Assembly (NCBI GenBank): GCA_017450945.1
Contig: JAFSSP010000018.1
Coordinates: forward strand, 1 to 64,000
Length of the DNA: 64,000 nt
Reading direction: 5' to 3'
Source of the DNA: Clostridia bacterium
Lineage (GTDB): Bacteria; Bacillota; Clostridia; Oscillospirales; CAG-272
Part shown: piece by piece, positions 33,127 through 44,450 of the stretch
How the letters are laid out: the number at the start of each line of letters is the position of its first letter
How positions within the stretch are numbered: the first letter of the stretch is position 1
The notes under the pieces: model-generated
What the model saw: only the letters and a program-made list of their open reading frames with translations
What the model was told of the DNA's origin: nothing
Databases searched by the model: none
Program-made: the position numbers and the translations under genes

Positions 33127-33630
33127 TCAGGATCCCGAAACGTTCCAGCCGTTGTCGCGGATGATTTCAAACAGCTCGTCAGAGACGTCGGAGATCACAC
33201 GGATATACTGGGTTTCGCTGAGAAACACGTTGAGAAGTCCCTCCGCGTCCAGAATGACCGAGCGCACCTCGTCGCGTCTCAGTTTGACACAATGCTTGCC
33301 GCGATCCAGCGAGAGAAAGACCATGTGGTTCTTGGTCAGGACAAAAAAGCCTTTCATCGAACCGTCTTTCACGGTAAAACGGACCCGCTCGTCAAACAGG
33401 AAGGGCTCGCTGAGTTCGGCCTTGAGTTTATCATAGGGTTTGTCAACAAGGTAGAGCCAGAGCGGAAGCACAAAAGAGAACAGAATCGTCACTCCGGCAC
33501 CGAGAAGGATCCCCATTTTGAGCCCGACAAGCAGGCTGGAAATCCCGCCTGCAAACAATCCAATGGCAAGCGAAAGGATCCTCGAACCCGAGGAAAGATA
33601 ATAATTGGAAAATCGAATGTTTGTTTTCAT
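33127..33630 (-). CDS. Hypothetical membrane protein with PH-like tail
   Basis: The 167-residue protein has two close hydrophobic helices (about 17-58) and a C-terminal domain of about 100 residues whose pattern (RFTVKDGSMKGFFVLTKNHMVF, then LRRDEVRSVIL) resembles bacterial PH or GRAM-like folds. The family is not certain. ATG 33630 is chosen because the helices follow; the ribosome site is weak, and a longer frame to 33747 runs into rdgB. It sits between rdgB and yhbY in the long operon, which points to a constitutive envelope role, but none can be assigned. Confidence 0.7.
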   Translation of the reverse strand: MKTNIRFSNYYLSSGSRILSLAIGLFAGGISSLLVGLKMGILLGAGVTILFSFVLPLWLYLVDKPYDKLKAELSEPFLFDERVRFTVKDGSMKGFFVLTKNHMVFLSLDRGKHCVKLRRDEVRSVILDAEGLLNVFLSETQYIRVISDVSDELFEIIRDNGWNVSGS

Positions 33631-33649
33631 AGAAGTGTAACACCGGAAG

Positions 33650-34264
33650 TCAGTTTGATAAAATGCTTGCAAGCTCTTTTGCAAAGAGACGGATCGCGCG
33701 TCCGCGGTGCGAAATGGCGTTTTTCTCTTCGGCCGTAAGCTCTGCAAAGGTTTTCTTCATCGGTTCGTAGTAAAAGAGCGGGTCGTAGCCAAAGCCGCTG
33801 TTTCCGCGATACTCGGAAAGGATCTTCCCCTCCACGCTTCCGCGGACGGTAAATTCCCTGCCGTCTGGAAAAACGCAGGCGATCGCGGTGACAAAGGAGG
33901 CTGTCCGCTTTTCATCGGGACAATCCTTGAGTTTCTCCAAAAGGCAGCGATTGTTATCGGCATCATCATGCGCGGAGCCGAATCCACAGATTGCGGCATA
34001 TCTTGCCGAAAAGATTCCGGGTTCCCCGCCGAGTGCGTCGACAGAAAGTCCCGAATCGTCGCCGACCCCGATATACCCGTAGCCCGCGGCAACTCTCGCT
34101 TTGATGAGTGCATTCTCTTCAAAGGTTTTTCCGTTCTCTTCGATCTCGCCGGCAAATCCGACGTCGTCAAGAGAAAGCAATTCGACGTCCGGGATAAACT
34201 CCTTTAAGAGCGCCTGCAGTTCGGCGAGCTTTTTGCGGTTTTTGGAAGCAAGTACGAGTTTCAT
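33650..34264 (-). CDS. rdgB: XTP/dITP diphosphatase
   Basis: This enzyme removes deaminated purine nucleotides (dITP, XTP) from the pool. The 204-residue HAM1/RdgB family protein shows the N-terminal ASKNRKKLAEL, FEENALIKA, DDSGLSVDALGGEPGIFSARYA and the C-terminal SHRGRAI motif. It starts 9 bp after the ftsY stop. Confidence 0.96.
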   Translation of the reverse strand: MKLVLASKNRKKLAELQALLKEFIPDVELLSLDDVGFAGEIEENGKTFEENALIKARVAAGYGYIGVGDDSGLSVDALGGEPGIFSARYAAICGFGSAHDDADNNRCLLEKLKDCPDEKRTASFVTAIACVFPDGREFTVRGSVEGKILSEYRGNSGFGYDPLFYYEPMKKTFAELTAEEKNAISHRGRAIRLFAKELASILSN

Positions 34265-34273
34265 ATCCTCTCC

Positions 34274-35341
34274 TTACGAGAACAGCGCTTTGACAAATTC
34301 TTCCTCGTCGAAGGGCTGCATATCGTCGATACGCTCGCCCACGCCGATGAATTTGACCGGAATGTCAAGCTCTTCGCGGATCGAGAGCACGATGCCGCCC
34401 TTGGCCGTTCCGTCGAGCTTGTTGAGAATAAGACCGGTGAGTTCTGCAGCGTTGCGGAACTCCTTGGCCTGGAGGATCGCGTTCTGACCTGTCGTGGCGT
34501 CGAGCACAAGAAGATTCTCGCGCGTAGCTCCCGGCAGTTCCCTGTCTATGACCCGGTTGATCTTTGCCAGCTCGTTCATCAGATTGGTCTTGTTATGAAG
34601 CCGGCCGGCCGTGTCGATGATGAGCACGTCGGCGCCATGACTCTTTGCGGCATGGCAGGCATCAAAAACCACAGCGGCGGGATCGCTCCCCTCGTTCTGG
34701 CGAACCAGCTCGACCTTGGCTCTCTCGCACCAAACGGCAAGCTGGTCGATGGCGGCGGCGCGGAAGGTATCAGCGGCCGCGACCACCACTTTTTTGCCCT
34801 CTTTTCGAAGTTGGTTGGAGATTTTTCCGATCGAGGTGGTTTTGCCAACACCGTTGACGCCGATCACAAGGATCACGCTCGGCGTTGTGGAAAGGTTGAG
34901 CAGTTCGCCCTTGCCGATCATTTCCTTGAGAATGCTTTGCAGAACGGTGGTGATATCGTTCTGATCCTTGAGTCTGCCTGCCTTGATCTCGGCGCGCAGT
35001 TTGTCAAGGATGGTCTCGGTCGTGTTCACGCCGACGTCGGCAGAAATGAGCACTTCCTCGAGTTCTTCCAAGAAATCCTCGTCCACGCGGACAAAGTTCT
35101 GAAGGAGCAGATCAATTCTTCCGAAGAGCGCGTTTTTGGTTTTGGAAAGGCCCGCACGCACGCGCCCCCAGAAGGACTTTTTTTCTTCTTCGGGGGAAAG
35201 AAGCTCTTCTTCCGTCGAAGAAGCCTCTTCGACCGCTTCTTTCGCGGTTTCTTTTTTGGCTTCTTCCCCGGCTTCGGTATTTTCAAGCGGCGTTTCTTCT
35301 ACCGCTTCTTTTTTGTGAAAGAGATTACCCAAAAATCCCAT
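34274..35341 (-). CDS. ftsY: Signal recognition particle receptor FtsY
   Basis: FtsY docks SRP-ribosome complexes at the membrane. The 355-residue protein has an acidic, Glu-rich N-terminal A region (about 10-60) and NG domains with G1 [14 protein letters not shown]3 DTAGRLHN and G4-like [17 protein letters not shown] precedes ATG 35341, which lies 17 nt inside the 3' end of smc, so the two are coupled. The rnc-smc-ftsY order is conserved in Firmicutes. Confidence 0.97.
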   Translation of the reverse strand: MGFLGNLFHKKEAVEETPLENTEAGEEAKKETAKEAVEEASSTEEELLSPEEEKKSFWGRVRAGLSKTKNALFGRIDLLLQNFVRVDEDFLEELEEVLISADVGVNTTETILDKLRAEIKAGRLKDQNDITTVLQSILKEMIGKGELLNLSTTPSVILVIGVNGVGKTTSIGKISNQLRKEGKKVVVAAADTFRAAAIDQLAVWCERAKVELVRQNEGSDPAAVVFDACHAAKSHGADVLIIDTAGRLHNKTNLMNELAKINRVIDRELPGATRENLLVLDATTGQNAILQAKEFRNAAELTGLILNKLDGTAKGGIVLSIREELDIPVKFIGVGERIDDMQPFDEEEFVKALFS

Positions 35342-38300
35342 TCCATTCTTCTCCTTTTTGCTTGGAAATCGTGGCAGGATCCAGGGTGAGCACCTTGGAG
35401 ATGCCATGCTCGGGCATGGTGATGCCGTACAAACGGTCGGCCGCCGCCATGGTGCCTCTGCGGTGGGTGATCATGATGAACTGGGTCGAGCCGGAATAGC
35501 GTTTGATGTAGTTTGCAAGACGCTCGACGTTCACTTCGTCCAGCGCCGCCTCGATTTCGTCGAGGATGCAGAAGGGTGTCGGATTGACCTGGAGGATCGC
35601 AAAAAAGAGCGCGACGCCAATGAAGGCCTGTTCACCGCCCGAAAGCTGCATGAGGTTTTTGATGATCTTTCCGGGAGGCGCGGCTTTGATCTCAATGCCG
35701 CTCTCCAGAATGTTCTCGGGATCCGACAGAGACAGCTCGGCAGAGCCTCCTCCGAAGAGTTCGGAAAAGACCTTTCCGAAATGCTCGTTGATCTGGTTGA
35801 AGGACTCGACAAAAGCCGTCTTCATACCGGATTCGAGGTCGGCGATGATCGCAAGCAGATCGTCTCTCGCTTTTTTCATATCGGTCAACTGACCGTCAAG
35901 ATAGTCGTACCGCTCCTTGACCTCGGCGTATTTGGAAACGGCGTCGAGATCCACGTTGCCGAGCGCGCGCAGTTTGTTCTTGCACTCGGTCTGGATGGAA
36001 AGCACCTGTGCGCGGGTCTCTTTTGTCACCGGAGCATATCCCAGTGCTTCGGCGTCGGCACGGGTCAATTCATACTCTTCGAGGAGCTTTCCGGCAAGGC
36101 GATCCTGGTTCTCCTGCAAAGAAGCAAGCTTCGCCTCGCATTTGGTGTATTCGCGGAGCACGTTTTCCTTGTGCTCGTTGCGGTCTTTGAGCTTTTGCGC
36201 CAGCTCTCTTTGTTTGCGCTCGAATTCGAGATTGCTCTCTTCGGCCGAGCGGCGGCCGGCATTGAGCTTTTCAAGCTCTTCGGCCTCTTTTTCAAGGTTC
36301 TTGCGATTTTCCGCCATCTCAAGCGTTTTGACCGAAATGATCTCTTTTTGCGTGTTGATGCGCCCTTCGAGCGTCAAGAGTTCGCTTTCCAGAGACTCCA
36401 CGCGTTTACGAGCCGCATCGGCAAGCGCCGCCTCGGTCTCGCAGTCCTTTTTGATGGCGGCAAGAGAGATCTGCAAATCGGTGATCTTGCGTCCGAGTTC
36501 CTCTTTGCGCAAATACAGATCCCCTCTTGCAGAGTCTTTCTCTGTGCGGAAAGCGGTCAGCTCCCGGGCGCTCTCTTCGAGGCGTTTTTCCTCTTTTTGC
36601 AGTTCGAGGATATCCTCGCTGTACTGCGTCTTTGCAGCCTCCAGTTCTTTCATATCGAGGCTGAGCTTCTGGAGGAGGGTTTCGTTGGCGTCGAGTTTTG
36701 CCGAAAGCGTTTCCAGTTGTCCCTGCTCGTTGCCGCGCAGAAGCGTGATGAGATCCTTGCGGTTGATCGCGTCACTCTTTTTGTCATTGAGTGCTTCGAG
36801 TGTCTCTTTGGCCGCGGCAAGCTTTTCTTCGGCCTCTTTCAGCGCCTTGGCGCTCTCGCGCAGTTTTGCTTCGAGGCGACGGATTTCCCCGGCTCTGTGC
36901 AAAAGGCTTCCCTCTTTTTTGGAGGAGCCGCCGGTATAGGATCCGCCCGGGTTGATCTGCTGACCGTCAAGCGTGACGGCGCGCACCCGGTATCCGGTCG
37001 CCTTTGCCATGGCCGACGCGTGATCGATGGTATCAAACACAAGGATGCGGCAAAGGAGCGAGGCAATCACGTTTTCAAAGAGCTTGTCCGACGAGACAAG
37101 CTCGTCGCATCTTCCCACGTATCCGGCAAAGGACGCGGCCTCTTCGTTCCGATCATCCGGCTCGGGCTTCATGGAAGAGAGCGGGAAAAAGGTGGTACGG
37201 CCCGCATTGGCCGATTTGAGCGCAAGCATGGCGCTCTTGGCGGTCTCCTCGTCCTCGACCACGATATGCTGGAGGTGATTGCCGAGCGCGGTCTCCACCG
37301 CCGTAACGTAGGCGTCCTCCACGCGGACCAGCTGTGAGAGCGGCCCATAGATCTTGCCGATCTTTCCACCGTTCCTGGAAACCAGACTTCCCTCTTCGTA
37401 GGCTTTGACAATATAGCGCACGGCGCCCGAGTAACCGGTCAGGTTCTCCTCCATGGCCCGGTTGGTCTCCAGCAGATGCGCGACAGATTCTTTTTCAAAG
37501 ATCGCTTCATTGCAGGCGTCGTTTGCCGCTTTGAGCGCTTCCTCTGCAGAGGCAAGCTCGCCTTCGAGCGTCTCCAAGGTCTTTTCGACGGTTCCGAGCT
37601 GTTCGTCATACCCGGAGATCGTCTTTTTCTTTTCTGCGATTTTTTCGTTCAGTTCCTTCGCCACCTGAAGGTAGCCTTCGGACTCGGTTTGCGCCGACTG
37701 GTTGCGCTCGGCTCCGCTTTGGAGCGAGTTTTCGAGAACAGTGCGCCGCACGGTGAGTTCCATGCGTTCTTTTTCCAGTGCCTGCAGGTCGACAAGCGCC
37801 TTTTCGATCACGCCGTCCAAAGTTGTGACTTCACCCGTCAGGCGCAAAGACTCCTCGTTTGCGGCAGTCTCATCGAGAAGGAGCTTTTGCTCTTCCTCCG
37901 AAAGCCGTTTTTCAGCCGCCTGGTGCGATGCGATCTCCTTTTTCCCTTCCTCGATCGAGTGAAGAATGCCTTCTTTGGAGCGCTCGGTCTCGGCGATCAG
38001 CTCTTTTGCGTGCAGAATGGTGTTTTCCGCAACGCGGTAGCCGCTCTCAAGGTTGTGGCTCCGCTCGGTCGCCTCCGAAATTTCGGTCAGCAGACGCTCG
38101 GAAGCCTGCTTGCTTCCCTGCGCCGCTTCGTATAGCTTTTCGTTCTGCGCTTCGAGCGACTGGATCGCGTCTTCCACGGCAGAAAGGTCATAGGAAGCGT
38201 GCCGCATATTCTCGGTCGCCACGTTCAATTCATCGTGCAGCTTTTCGGTATCGTAAAGCCAAAGTCCCACATCGGCTTCTTTTTTCTTTTCTATGAGTTC

Positions 38301-38993
38301 GAGCGCTCGTTTTGCCTTTTCGGATTCTTTTTGCAGGGGACCAACCTGCTCGGCGATCACCGAAAAAACGTCCTCGGTGCGCGAAAGGTTGTCCTCGGCA
38401 TCCTTGAGCCTGCGCTCGGTTTCGTTCTTTTTGTAGCGGTATTTTGCAATGCCAGAGGCGTCCTCAAAAACGCTGCGGCGCTCCTCGCTCTTGCGCGAGA
38501 CCATCTCGGCAATGCGGCCCTGACCGATGATCGAGTACCCGTCTCTGCCGATACCGGTGTTCATGAACAGCTCGTAAATATCTTTTAAGCGAACGCCCTT
38601 GCGGTTGATGAAGTATTCGCTGTCGCCCGAGCGGTAGTACCGCCGCGTGACCATGACTTCATCATAGGGGCATTGCAGTTTTGCAAACTCGCCGCGATTG
38701 TCAAAGGTAACAGAAACCTCGGCATATCCCATCGGCCTGCGACTGTCGGCGCCGCCGAAAATGACGTCTTCCATTTTGGCGCCGCGCAGCGTTTTGGACG
38801 AGATCTCGCCCAGCACCCAACGCATGGCGTCGGCAATATTGGATTTGCCCGAACCGTTTGGGCCGACGATGACCGTGACTCCCTGCGCCGATCCGTCGGC
38901 CGAAAGCGAAACCTCGGTCGGATTTTCAAACACTAATTTCGTTTTATCGGGAAATGACTTAAACCCTTGCATTTCCAGAGATTTCAGATACAC
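35325..38993 (-). CDS. smc: Chromosome segregation ATPase SMC
   Basis: SMC folds and segregates chromosomes with ScpA and ScpB, whose genes are at 60682 and 61693. The 1222-residue protein has Walker A GPNGSGKS (44-51), two long coiled coils, a central hinge (about 510-680), the C-terminal signature LSGGEQAF and Walker B CILDEIEAALDE. The start is GTG 38993 with GGAGG 9 nt upstream, giving MYLKSLEMQGFKSF as in homologues. Its end overlaps the ftsY start. Confidence 0.97.
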   Translation of the reverse strand: MYLKSLEMQGFKSFPDKTKLVFENPTEVSLSADGSAQGVTVIVGPNGSGKSNIADAMRWVLGEISSKTLRGAKMEDVIFGGADSRRPMGYAEVSVTFDNRGEFAKLQCPYDEVMVTRRYYRSGDSEYFINRKGVRLKDIYELFMNTGIGRDGYSIIGQGRIAEMVSRKSEERRSVFEDASGIAKYRYKKNETERRLKDAEDNLSRTEDVFSVIAEQVGPLQKESEKAKRALELIEKKKEADVGLWLYDTEKLHDELNVATENMRHASYDLSAVEDAIQSLEAQNEKLYEAAQGSKQASERLLTEISEATERSHNLESGYRVAENTILHAKELIAETERSKEGILHSIEEGKKEIASHQAAEKRLSEEEQKLLLDETAANEESLRLTGEVTTLDGVIEKALVDLQALEKERMELTVRRTVLENSLQSGAERNQSAQTESEGYLQVAKELNEKIAEKKKTISGYDEQLGTVEKTLETLEGELASAEEALKAANDACNEAIFEKESVAHLLETNRAMEENLTGYSGAVRYIVKAYEEGSLVSRNGGKIGKIYGPLSQLVRVEDAYVTAVETALGNHLQHIVVEDEETAKSAMLALKSANAGRTTFFPLSSMKPEPDDRNEEAASFAGYVGRCDELVSSDKLFENVIASLLCRILVFDTIDHASAMAKATGYRVRAVTLDGQQINPGGSYTGGSSKKEGSLLHRAGEIRRLEAKLRESAKALKEAEEKLAAAKETLEALNDKKSDAINRKDLITLLRGNEQGQLETLSAKLDANETLLQKLSLDMKELEAAKTQYSEDILELQKEEKRLEESARELTAFRTEKDSARGDLYLRKEELGRKITDLQISLAAIKKDCETEAALADAARKRVESLESELLTLEGRINTQKEIISVKTLEMAENRKNLEKEAEELEKLNAGRRSAEESNLEFERKQRELAQKLKDRNEHKENVLREYTKCEAKLASLQENQDRLAGKLLEEYELTRADAEALGYAPVTKETRAQVLSIQTECKNKLRALGNVDLDAVSKYAEVKERYDYLDGQLTDMKKARDDLLAIIADLESGMKTAFVESFNQINEHFGKVFSELFGGGSAELSLSDPENILESGIEIKAAPPGKIIKNLMQLSGGEQAFIGVALFFAILQVNPTPFCILDEIEAALDEVNVERLANYIKRYSGSTQFIMITHRRGTMAAADRLYGITMPEHGISKVLTLDPATISKQKGEEWNGIFG

Positions 38994-39037
38994 GCCGAAC
39001 TTCCTCCGTCAAAAAACTCTATCTTCATTTCACAGGT

Positions 39038-39745
39038 TCAATGCTCCACGCCGAAAAGGCTCAGCGCCGCATCGGCCGCCATTTGCTCGGCCTGCTTTTT
39101 TGTGTGTCCTTCTCCCGAACCGATCCTGTTGGAATCAAGAAAGACCTCCACCATAAAGGTTTTATTGTGGTCCGGGCCGCTCTCGCCGGTAAGGCGGTAT
39201 TCGAGACGGTGCTCCTCCTTGTCCTGCTGAACGAACTGCTGGAGAAGCGACTTGCAATCGGCTCCTTTGGTCATGGGAAGCGTTTCCACACGAGCGCGGA
39301 TAAAGGGCAGGACGAATGTTTTGACCACTTCAAAGCCGTCGTCCCCCGCATCGAGATACATGGCGGCAAGTAGGGCTTCAAAGGCGTCGGCAAGGATCGC
39401 CGGCTTTTTGGCGCCGCCAGACTGAGTCTCTCCTTTGCCGAGGCGAAGGAAGGCGCCGAGATCAAAGGTTTCCGCATAAGAGGCCAACGCCTCTTCGCAA
39501 ACGCTTGCCGCGCGCATTCTCGTCAGATCCCCTTCCGGGGCTCTTCCGAACTGTTTATACAGGTATTCGCTTGCCGCGAGCGAGAGGATCGAGTCGCCCA
39601 AAAACTCCAGGCGCTCGTTGCACTTCAGATGATGATCGCGGCTCTCGGTCTCGTTGGAATAGGAGGAATGGGTCAAAGCCTGTTCCAGATAAGCCGGCGA
39701 ACGGAAGCGATATCCGATCCGGTTTTGCAATTCTTCCAAAGACAT
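39038..39745 (-). CDS. rnc: Ribonuclease III
   Basis: RNase III cuts double-stranded RNA, including rRNA precursors. The 235-residue protein has the signature NERLEFLGDS (43-52), downstream catalytic acidic residues in ILADAFEALLAAMYLD, and a C-terminal dsRNA-binding domain (about 160-234). AAAGGAG precedes ATG 39745; a longer frame extends into plsX and is rejected. It lies between plsX and smc. The acpP gene that usually sits between plsX and rnc is absent. Confidence 0.97.
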   Translation of the reverse strand: MSLEELQNRIGYRFRSPAYLEQALTHSSYSNETESRDHHLKCNERLEFLGDSILSLAASEYLYKQFGRAPEGDLTRMRAASVCEEALASYAETFDLGAFLRLGKGETQSGGAKKPAILADAFEALLAAMYLDAGDDGFEVVKTFVLPFIRARVETLPMTKGADCKSLLQQFVQQDKEEHRLEYRLTGESGPDHNKTFMVEVFLDSNRIGSGEGHTKKQAEQMAADAALSLFGVEH

Positions 39746-39777
39746 ACCGCATTCTCCTTTCTCTTTCAAAATCAAAA

Positions 39778-40776
39778 TCAATTTTCCGCCGTGTTGCGGA
39801 TCTCCTCGGCAATGCTGTAAATGGCGCCGCTCCGACTGTATTCGATGGCTTGGCGGATCGCGTTTTTGATCGCTTTTGCATCCGACGAGCCGTGCGCCTT
39901 GATGACCGGTTTGGAAATGCCGAGGATCGGCGCGCCGCCGCGTTCGGACGGATCGTAATCGCGCTTCATTTCGGTCAGCGGCTTTTTCATGGTCAGCGCG
40001 GCCAGCTTGGTTGCCGGCGTGCTGTAAAGAATATCCTTGATCCTGCCGAGCAGAATTTTGCCGCAGCCCTCCACGCATTTGAGCAGAATGTTGCCGGTAA
40101 AGCCGTCGGTGACCAGCACGTCGCAAACGTCAAACGGAAGGATATTCGCCTCCACGTTGCCGACAAAGTTGACGGCCGGACTTTCGGAAAGCCGCACGAA
40201 AGCGGTCTGCTGGAGCGGAGTTCCCTTGTGCGACTCGCTCCCGTTGTTGAGCAGGCCCACCCGGGGATTTTCCACGCCGTGTACGTGCTTCATATAGGCA
40301 CTCCCCATCATGGCAAACTGCAAAAGATTCTCTTCGTTCACGGCAATGTTCGCACCCGCATCCAGCAAGAGAACCGGGTTCTGAAACGGCAGGATCGAAC
40401 CGATCCCTGCGCGCTGAACGCCCTTGATTTTTCTGGTGATCAGCGTAGCGCCCGCAAAAAGAGCCCCCGTGTTCCCCGCGCTGACAAAGGCGTCGCCCTT
40501 GCCCTCGGAAAGCAGGTGCAGTCCGAGCGCCATGGAAGAATTCTTTTTTGCGCGTACGACCGAAAGAGGTTCATCCTCCATTTCGATGGCAACATCGGTG
40601 TGAATGATCTCCACCCGGCGCAAATCAAACTGCTCCTCTGCGGCAATCCTTTCAATGTCCGGACGGTTGCCGACAAGGATATAGCGGGCATTGAGCTCAT
40701 CTGCGGCCAAAAAAACGCCGCGAACGGTTTCCTCGGGGGCGCGGTCGCCCCCCATCACGTCTACAATAATTTTCAT
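39778..40776 (-). CDS. plsX: Phosphate acyltransferase PlsX
   Basis: PlsX turns acyl-ACP into acyl-phosphate for PlsY, the first step of phospholipid synthesis in most Gram-positives. The 332-residue protein has the N-terminal DVMGGDRAPEE, FVSAGNTGAL and the C-terminal GGAPILGISKPVIKAHGSSDA. GAGGAG precedes ATG 40776. It is placed between trmFO and rnc in the long operon. Confidence 0.96.
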   Translation of the reverse strand: MKIIVDVMGGDRAPEETVRGVFLAADELNARYILVGNRPDIERIAAEEQFDLRRVEIIHTDVAIEMEDEPLSVVRAKKNSSMALGLHLLSEGKGDAFVSAGNTGALFAGATLITRKIKGVQRAGIGSILPFQNPVLLLDAGANIAVNEENLLQFAMMGSAYMKHVHGVENPRVGLLNNGSESHKGTPLQQTAFVRLSESPAVNFVGNVEANILPFDVCDVLVTDGFTGNILLKCVEGCGKILLGRIKDILYSTPATKLAALTMKKPLTEMKRDYDPSERGGAPILGISKPVIKAHGSSDAKAIKNAIRQAIEYSRSGAIYSIAEEIRNTAEN

Positions 40777-40812
40777 TTGATATTCGGCTCCTCGCCTCAG
40801 TAATAAACAGGT

Positions 40813-42135
40813 TCAATCGGTCGCTCCAAAAGCCTCCAGCGCTTCGAGCGCCCGATTTGACAGTTCCTCGTTTTTTGCGGCTTTGCCTCCTTTGACCTTG
40901 TGGTCAAGCGGAGGAACGATCCCAAAATTTGCATTCATGGGAACAAATTCTCCAAGCCCGCCAACGCTGACGTAATTGCCCATCGCGCCGAGCATAGTGA
41001 CCGTGGGAAAGACAATCGGCTCCTCGCCTTTTGCGCGTCTTGCGGCCGAAATTCCGGCAACAAGGCCGCTTCCGGCCGATTCGACGTAGCCTTCCACACC
41101 GGTCATTTGCCCCGCAAAGAAAAGTCCTTTGCGGCGCACCAATTCGTAGCAGGGCGAAAGCATGCCGGGAGAATTGAGATAGGTATTGCGGTGCATGACG
41201 CCATAGCGTAAGAACTCGGCGTTCTCCAGCCCCGGGATCATCGAAAAGACCCGCTTTTGCTCGGGAAACTTGAGATGCGTCTGAAAACCGACCAGGTTGA
41301 ACATGGTTCCCTCGCGGTTTTCCTTGCGGAGCTGTACCACCGCATAGGCCTCTTTTCCGACCCGCGGATCGACAAGCCCCACCGGCTTGAGGGGGCCGTA
41401 GCGCAGGGTGTCATACCCGCGCTTGGCCATCACTTCGACCGGCATACAGCCCTCGAACACTTTGAGGGTGGACTGACTCTTTTTGTCAAACTCCTTGAGC
41501 TCGGCCTCCTCGGCGGTGATCAAAGCCTCATAAAAGGCATCGTACTGCTCCTTTTTCATCGGGCAGTTGATATAATCGGCGTCGCCCTTGTCGTAACGCG
41601 AGGCAAAGAAGGCGACCTCCATATTGATGCTGGCAAACGACACGATCGGCGCCGCCGCATCAAAAAAGTGCAGATCGGTAAGCCCCAGATCCTCCCGGAT
41701 CGAGTCCGAGAGCGCGTCGGTCGTCAAAGGTCCTGTGGCGATCACCGTAACGCCCTCATCCGGGATCTTTTCCACTTCCCCTTCGATCACGGTGATGCGG
41801 GGGTGGTTTTTGATCTTTTCGGTGATATAATCCGAAAACTTGACCCGGTCGACCGCCAGAGCCGAACCAGCCGGGACGCGCGTGGCGTCGGCCGCTTCGA
41901 GAATGAGCGAGCCTGTGCGCCGCATTTCCTCTTTGAGAAGTCCCACGGCGTTGGAAAGGCTATCCGACCGGAGCGAGTTGGAACAAACAAGCTCGGAAAA
42001 GGACGGGCTGTGATGCGCGGGGGTATAACGCCTCGGCTTCATTTCATAGAGCGCAACGTCGATCCCTCGCTCGGCGGCCTGATATGCCGCCTCGCATCCG
42101 GCAAGCCCGGCTCCGATCACGGTGAGCGCAGGCAT
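40813..42135 (-). CDS. trmFO: tRNA U54 methyltransferase TrmFO
   Basis: TrmFO makes ribothymidine-54 in tRNA from methylene-tetrahydrofolate and FAD. The 440-residue protein shows the FAD motif [10 protein letters not shown] (8-17), the family block [26 protein letters not shown], and the C-terminal [25 protein letters not shown] 42135 overlaps the topA stop as TAATG. The topA-trmFO pairing is conserved in Firmicutes. Confidence 0.97.
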   Translation of the reverse strand: MPALTVIGAGLAGCEAAYQAAERGIDVALYEMKPRRYTPAHHSPSFSELVCSNSLRSDSLSNAVGLLKEEMRRTGSLILEAADATRVPAGSALAVDRVKFSDYITEKIKNHPRITVIEGEVEKIPDEGVTVIATGPLTTDALSDSIREDLGLTDLHFFDAAAPIVSFASINMEVAFFASRYDKGDADYINCPMKKEQYDAFYEALITAEEAELKEFDKKSQSTLKVFEGCMPVEVMAKRGYDTLRYGPLKPVGLVDPRVGKEAYAVVQLRKENREGTMFNLVGFQTHLKFPEQKRVFSMIPGLENAEFLRYGVMHRNTYLNSPGMLSPCYELVRRKGLFFAGQMTGVEGYVESAGSGLVAGISAARRAKGEEPIVFPTVTMLGAMGNYVSVGGLGEFVPMNANFGIVPPLDHKVKGGKAAKNEELSNRALEALEAFGATD

Positions 42136-44426
42136 TAAGATTCGCTCCCCTCTCTGTCGGCCGGCTCTCTCGAGTATTTGCACTCGGGATTGTGGCAAAC
42201 CAGAAGGTTCTTGCCCTTTTTGCGGAACAGAATGCCTCCGCATTTGGGACATTTTTCGTTCACCGGCATATCCCAGGAGGAGAAATCACACTCGGGATAG
42301 CGCTCGCAGCTATAAAAGGCCGTGCGGTTTTTGCCGTATTTGATGACGACCTTTGCGCCGCACTTCGGGCAAGGTACGCCGGTGTCTCTGACGCGCGCCT
42401 TGGTGAATTTGCACTTGGGATACTGACTGCAGGCATAGAAACTGCCGAATTTTCCGGTGCGAAGCACCATATCCGAGCCGCACTTCTCGCATTTGAAATC
42501 GGCAATGACCGGTGCCTTCTTTTCCTCTTTTTCTTCCTCCTCTTCCTCTTTGGGTTCGGGGGTGGCGGTCAGAGGCTTGGTGTTGCGGCAGGTCGGATAG
42601 TTCGGGCAGGCGGCAAATTTGCCGAATCTGCCGTTGCGAACGATCATGCGTGCGCCGCATTTTTCGCAGATGATATCGGTTTCTTCGGGCGGCACTTCGA
42701 TGCTGTTCTCGCCGATTGCTTCTGTCGCCTTTTCCAGTTGCTCCGAAAAATCCTTCCAGAAGTCTTCCAAAACATGGAGCATCGTCTCGTCGCCGCTCTC
42801 AATGCGGTCGAGCTTATCTTCCATCTCGGCGGTAAAGCCGTAGTCTACGATCTTTGCAAAATGCTCTTCCATGAGCTTGGTGGTCACTTCTCCGAGCGGA
42901 GTCGGGACAAAGGCCTTGCCCTCTCTCTTGACATAGTTGCGCGAGAGAATGGTGGTGATGATGGTGGCATAGGTGCTGGGACGACCGATATCAAGATCCT
43001 TGAGGAGCTTGATGAGAGAGGCGTCGTTGAAGCGGACCGGCGGCTCGGTAAAATGCTGAGCCGGATTGACCGATTCGGCCTTGAATTTTTCGCCCTCCGA
43101 GAGTTCGGGAAGCGCAAGATCCTTCACTTCTTCTCCATCGCTCTGCTCTTCCTCGCTGGACTGGTAAAGAACCATATATCCCGGGAAGGCAACCGAGTAA
43201 CCGCTGGTGCGGAACAGGTATCCGGCGTTTTCAAAATCCACGCCGATGGTGTGGAGGAGCGCCGAGGACATCTGCGAAGAGAGGAAGCACTCCCAGATGA
43301 GTTTATAGAGCTTGTATTGATCGCTTGTCAGGTGCTTGCGGATCTTAGCCGGTTCCAGATCCACGCGCGCGGGACGGATGGCTTCGTGCGCGTCCTGCGC
43401 TCCGGCCTTTGCCTTGTAAGCTCTGGGCGTTTCGGGACAATAGTCCTTGCCGTATTTCTCAAGAATATACTCTCTTGCGGCGTTCTGCGCGTCGGCGGAC
43501 ACACGGACCGAGTCGGTACGCATATAGGTGATAAGACCCTGCGCACCGCCGAATTCAGCTCCGAGATTGACGCCTTCGTAAAGCTCCTGCGCCACCTTCA
43601 TGGTGCGCTGAGACTGGAATCCGAGCTTGCGGAAGGCCTCCTGCTGGAGCGCCGAGGTCGTAAAGGGCGCCGCGGGAGATTTATGCTTATTGGCTTTTTT
43701 GACAGAAGCAACGACAAAAGGATTGCCCGCGATCGCGCTTGTCACGCGCTCGGCGTCCTTTTCGTTCTTCAATTTGGCTTTTTTGGAAGCCGTTCCCGTA
43801 AAATGAACCGGGAAGGGCTTGCAGGAACCGTCCGAAAGAAGGACTTCGATCGTCCAGTATTCCTCCGGCTTGAAGGCACGGATCTCCTCCTCGCGCTCAA
43901 CGATCATCTTGGTTGCGACCGACTGCACGCGGCCGGCGGAAAGCCCGCTCTTGACGTTCTTCCAAAGCAGTGGGCTGAGCTTGTAACCGACGATGCGGTC
44001 GAGGATCCGGCGCGTCTGCTGCGAGTTGACAAGATTCATATCGATCTGCCGCGGCTCCTTGATGGCGGCGCGCACGGCGTTTTTTGTCACCTCGTTGAAA
44101 CAGATCCTGCGGGTCTTTTCGACCGGAATATCGAGCGCCGCGGCAAGATGCCAGGAAATGGCCTCTCCTTCGCGGTCAGGGTCGGTTGCAAGGAAGACTT
44201 TGGAAGCGTTTTTCGCCTCCTTGCGGATCTCCTTGATCAGGTCGCCTTTTCCGCGAATGTTGATATAGTGAGCGGCAAAATCATGTTCAATGTCGACTCC
44301 GAGGGTGCTTTTGGGCAGATCGCGTACATGTCCTACCGATGCGATCACCTTGTAGTTGGCGCCGAGATAGCCCTTGATCGTCAATGCCTTGGAAGGTGAC
44401 TCCACGATAACGAGATTGTTTGCCAT
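42135..44426 (-). CDS. topA: DNA topoisomerase I
   Basis: TopA relaxes negative supercoils. The 763-residue type IA enzyme has a TOPRIM domain ([15 protein letters not shown]), the active-site Tyr in LITYMRTDS (near residue 295), and a C-terminal tail of four zinc ribbons, each with a paired CxxCG half and a later C...C half, separated by an acidic Glu-rich linker. GAAAGGAAC precedes ATG 44426. It lies 24 bp after dprA. Confidence 0.97.
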   Translation of the reverse strand: MANNLVIVESPSKALTIKGYLGANYKVIASVGHVRDLPKSTLGVDIEHDFAAHYINIRGKGDLIKEIRKEAKNASKVFLATDPDREGEAISWHLAAALDIPVEKTRRICFNEVTKNAVRAAIKEPRQIDMNLVNSQQTRRILDRIVGYKLSPLLWKNVKSGLSAGRVQSVATKMIVEREEEIRAFKPEEYWTIEVLLSDGSCKPFPVHFTGTASKKAKLKNEKDAERVTSAIAGNPFVVASVKKANKHKSPAAPFTTSALQQEAFRKLGFQSQRTMKVAQELYEGVNLGAEFGGAQGLITYMRTDSVRVSADAQNAAREYILEKYGKDYCPETPRAYKAKAGAQDAHEAIRPARVDLEPAKIRKHLTSDQYKLYKLIWECFLSSQMSSALLHTIGVDFENAGYLFRTSGYSVAFPGYMVLYQSSEEEQSDGEEVKDLALPELSEGEKFKAESVNPAQHFTEPPVRFNDASLIKLLKDLDIGRPSTYATIITTILSRNYVKREGKAFVPTPLGEVTTKLMEEHFAKIVDYGFTAEMEDKLDRIESGDETMLHVLEDFWKDFSEQLEKATEAIGENSIEVPPEETDIICEKCGARMIVRNGRFGKFAACPNYPTCRNTKPLTATPEPKEEEEEEKEEKKAPVIADFKCEKCGSDMVLRTGKFGSFYACSQYPKCKFTKARVRDTGVPCPKCGAKVVIKYGKNRTAFYSCERYPECDFSSWDMPVNEKCPKCGGILFRKKGKNLLVCHNPECKYSREPADREGSES

Positions 44427-44450
44427 AAACAGTTCCTTTCTTTTTGGGGA

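Noticed and set aside
35358..37337. Open frame of 659 codons antisense to smc
   Set aside because: Low-complexity Phe/Leu/Arg composition typical of antisense coiled-coil coding; smc is certain.
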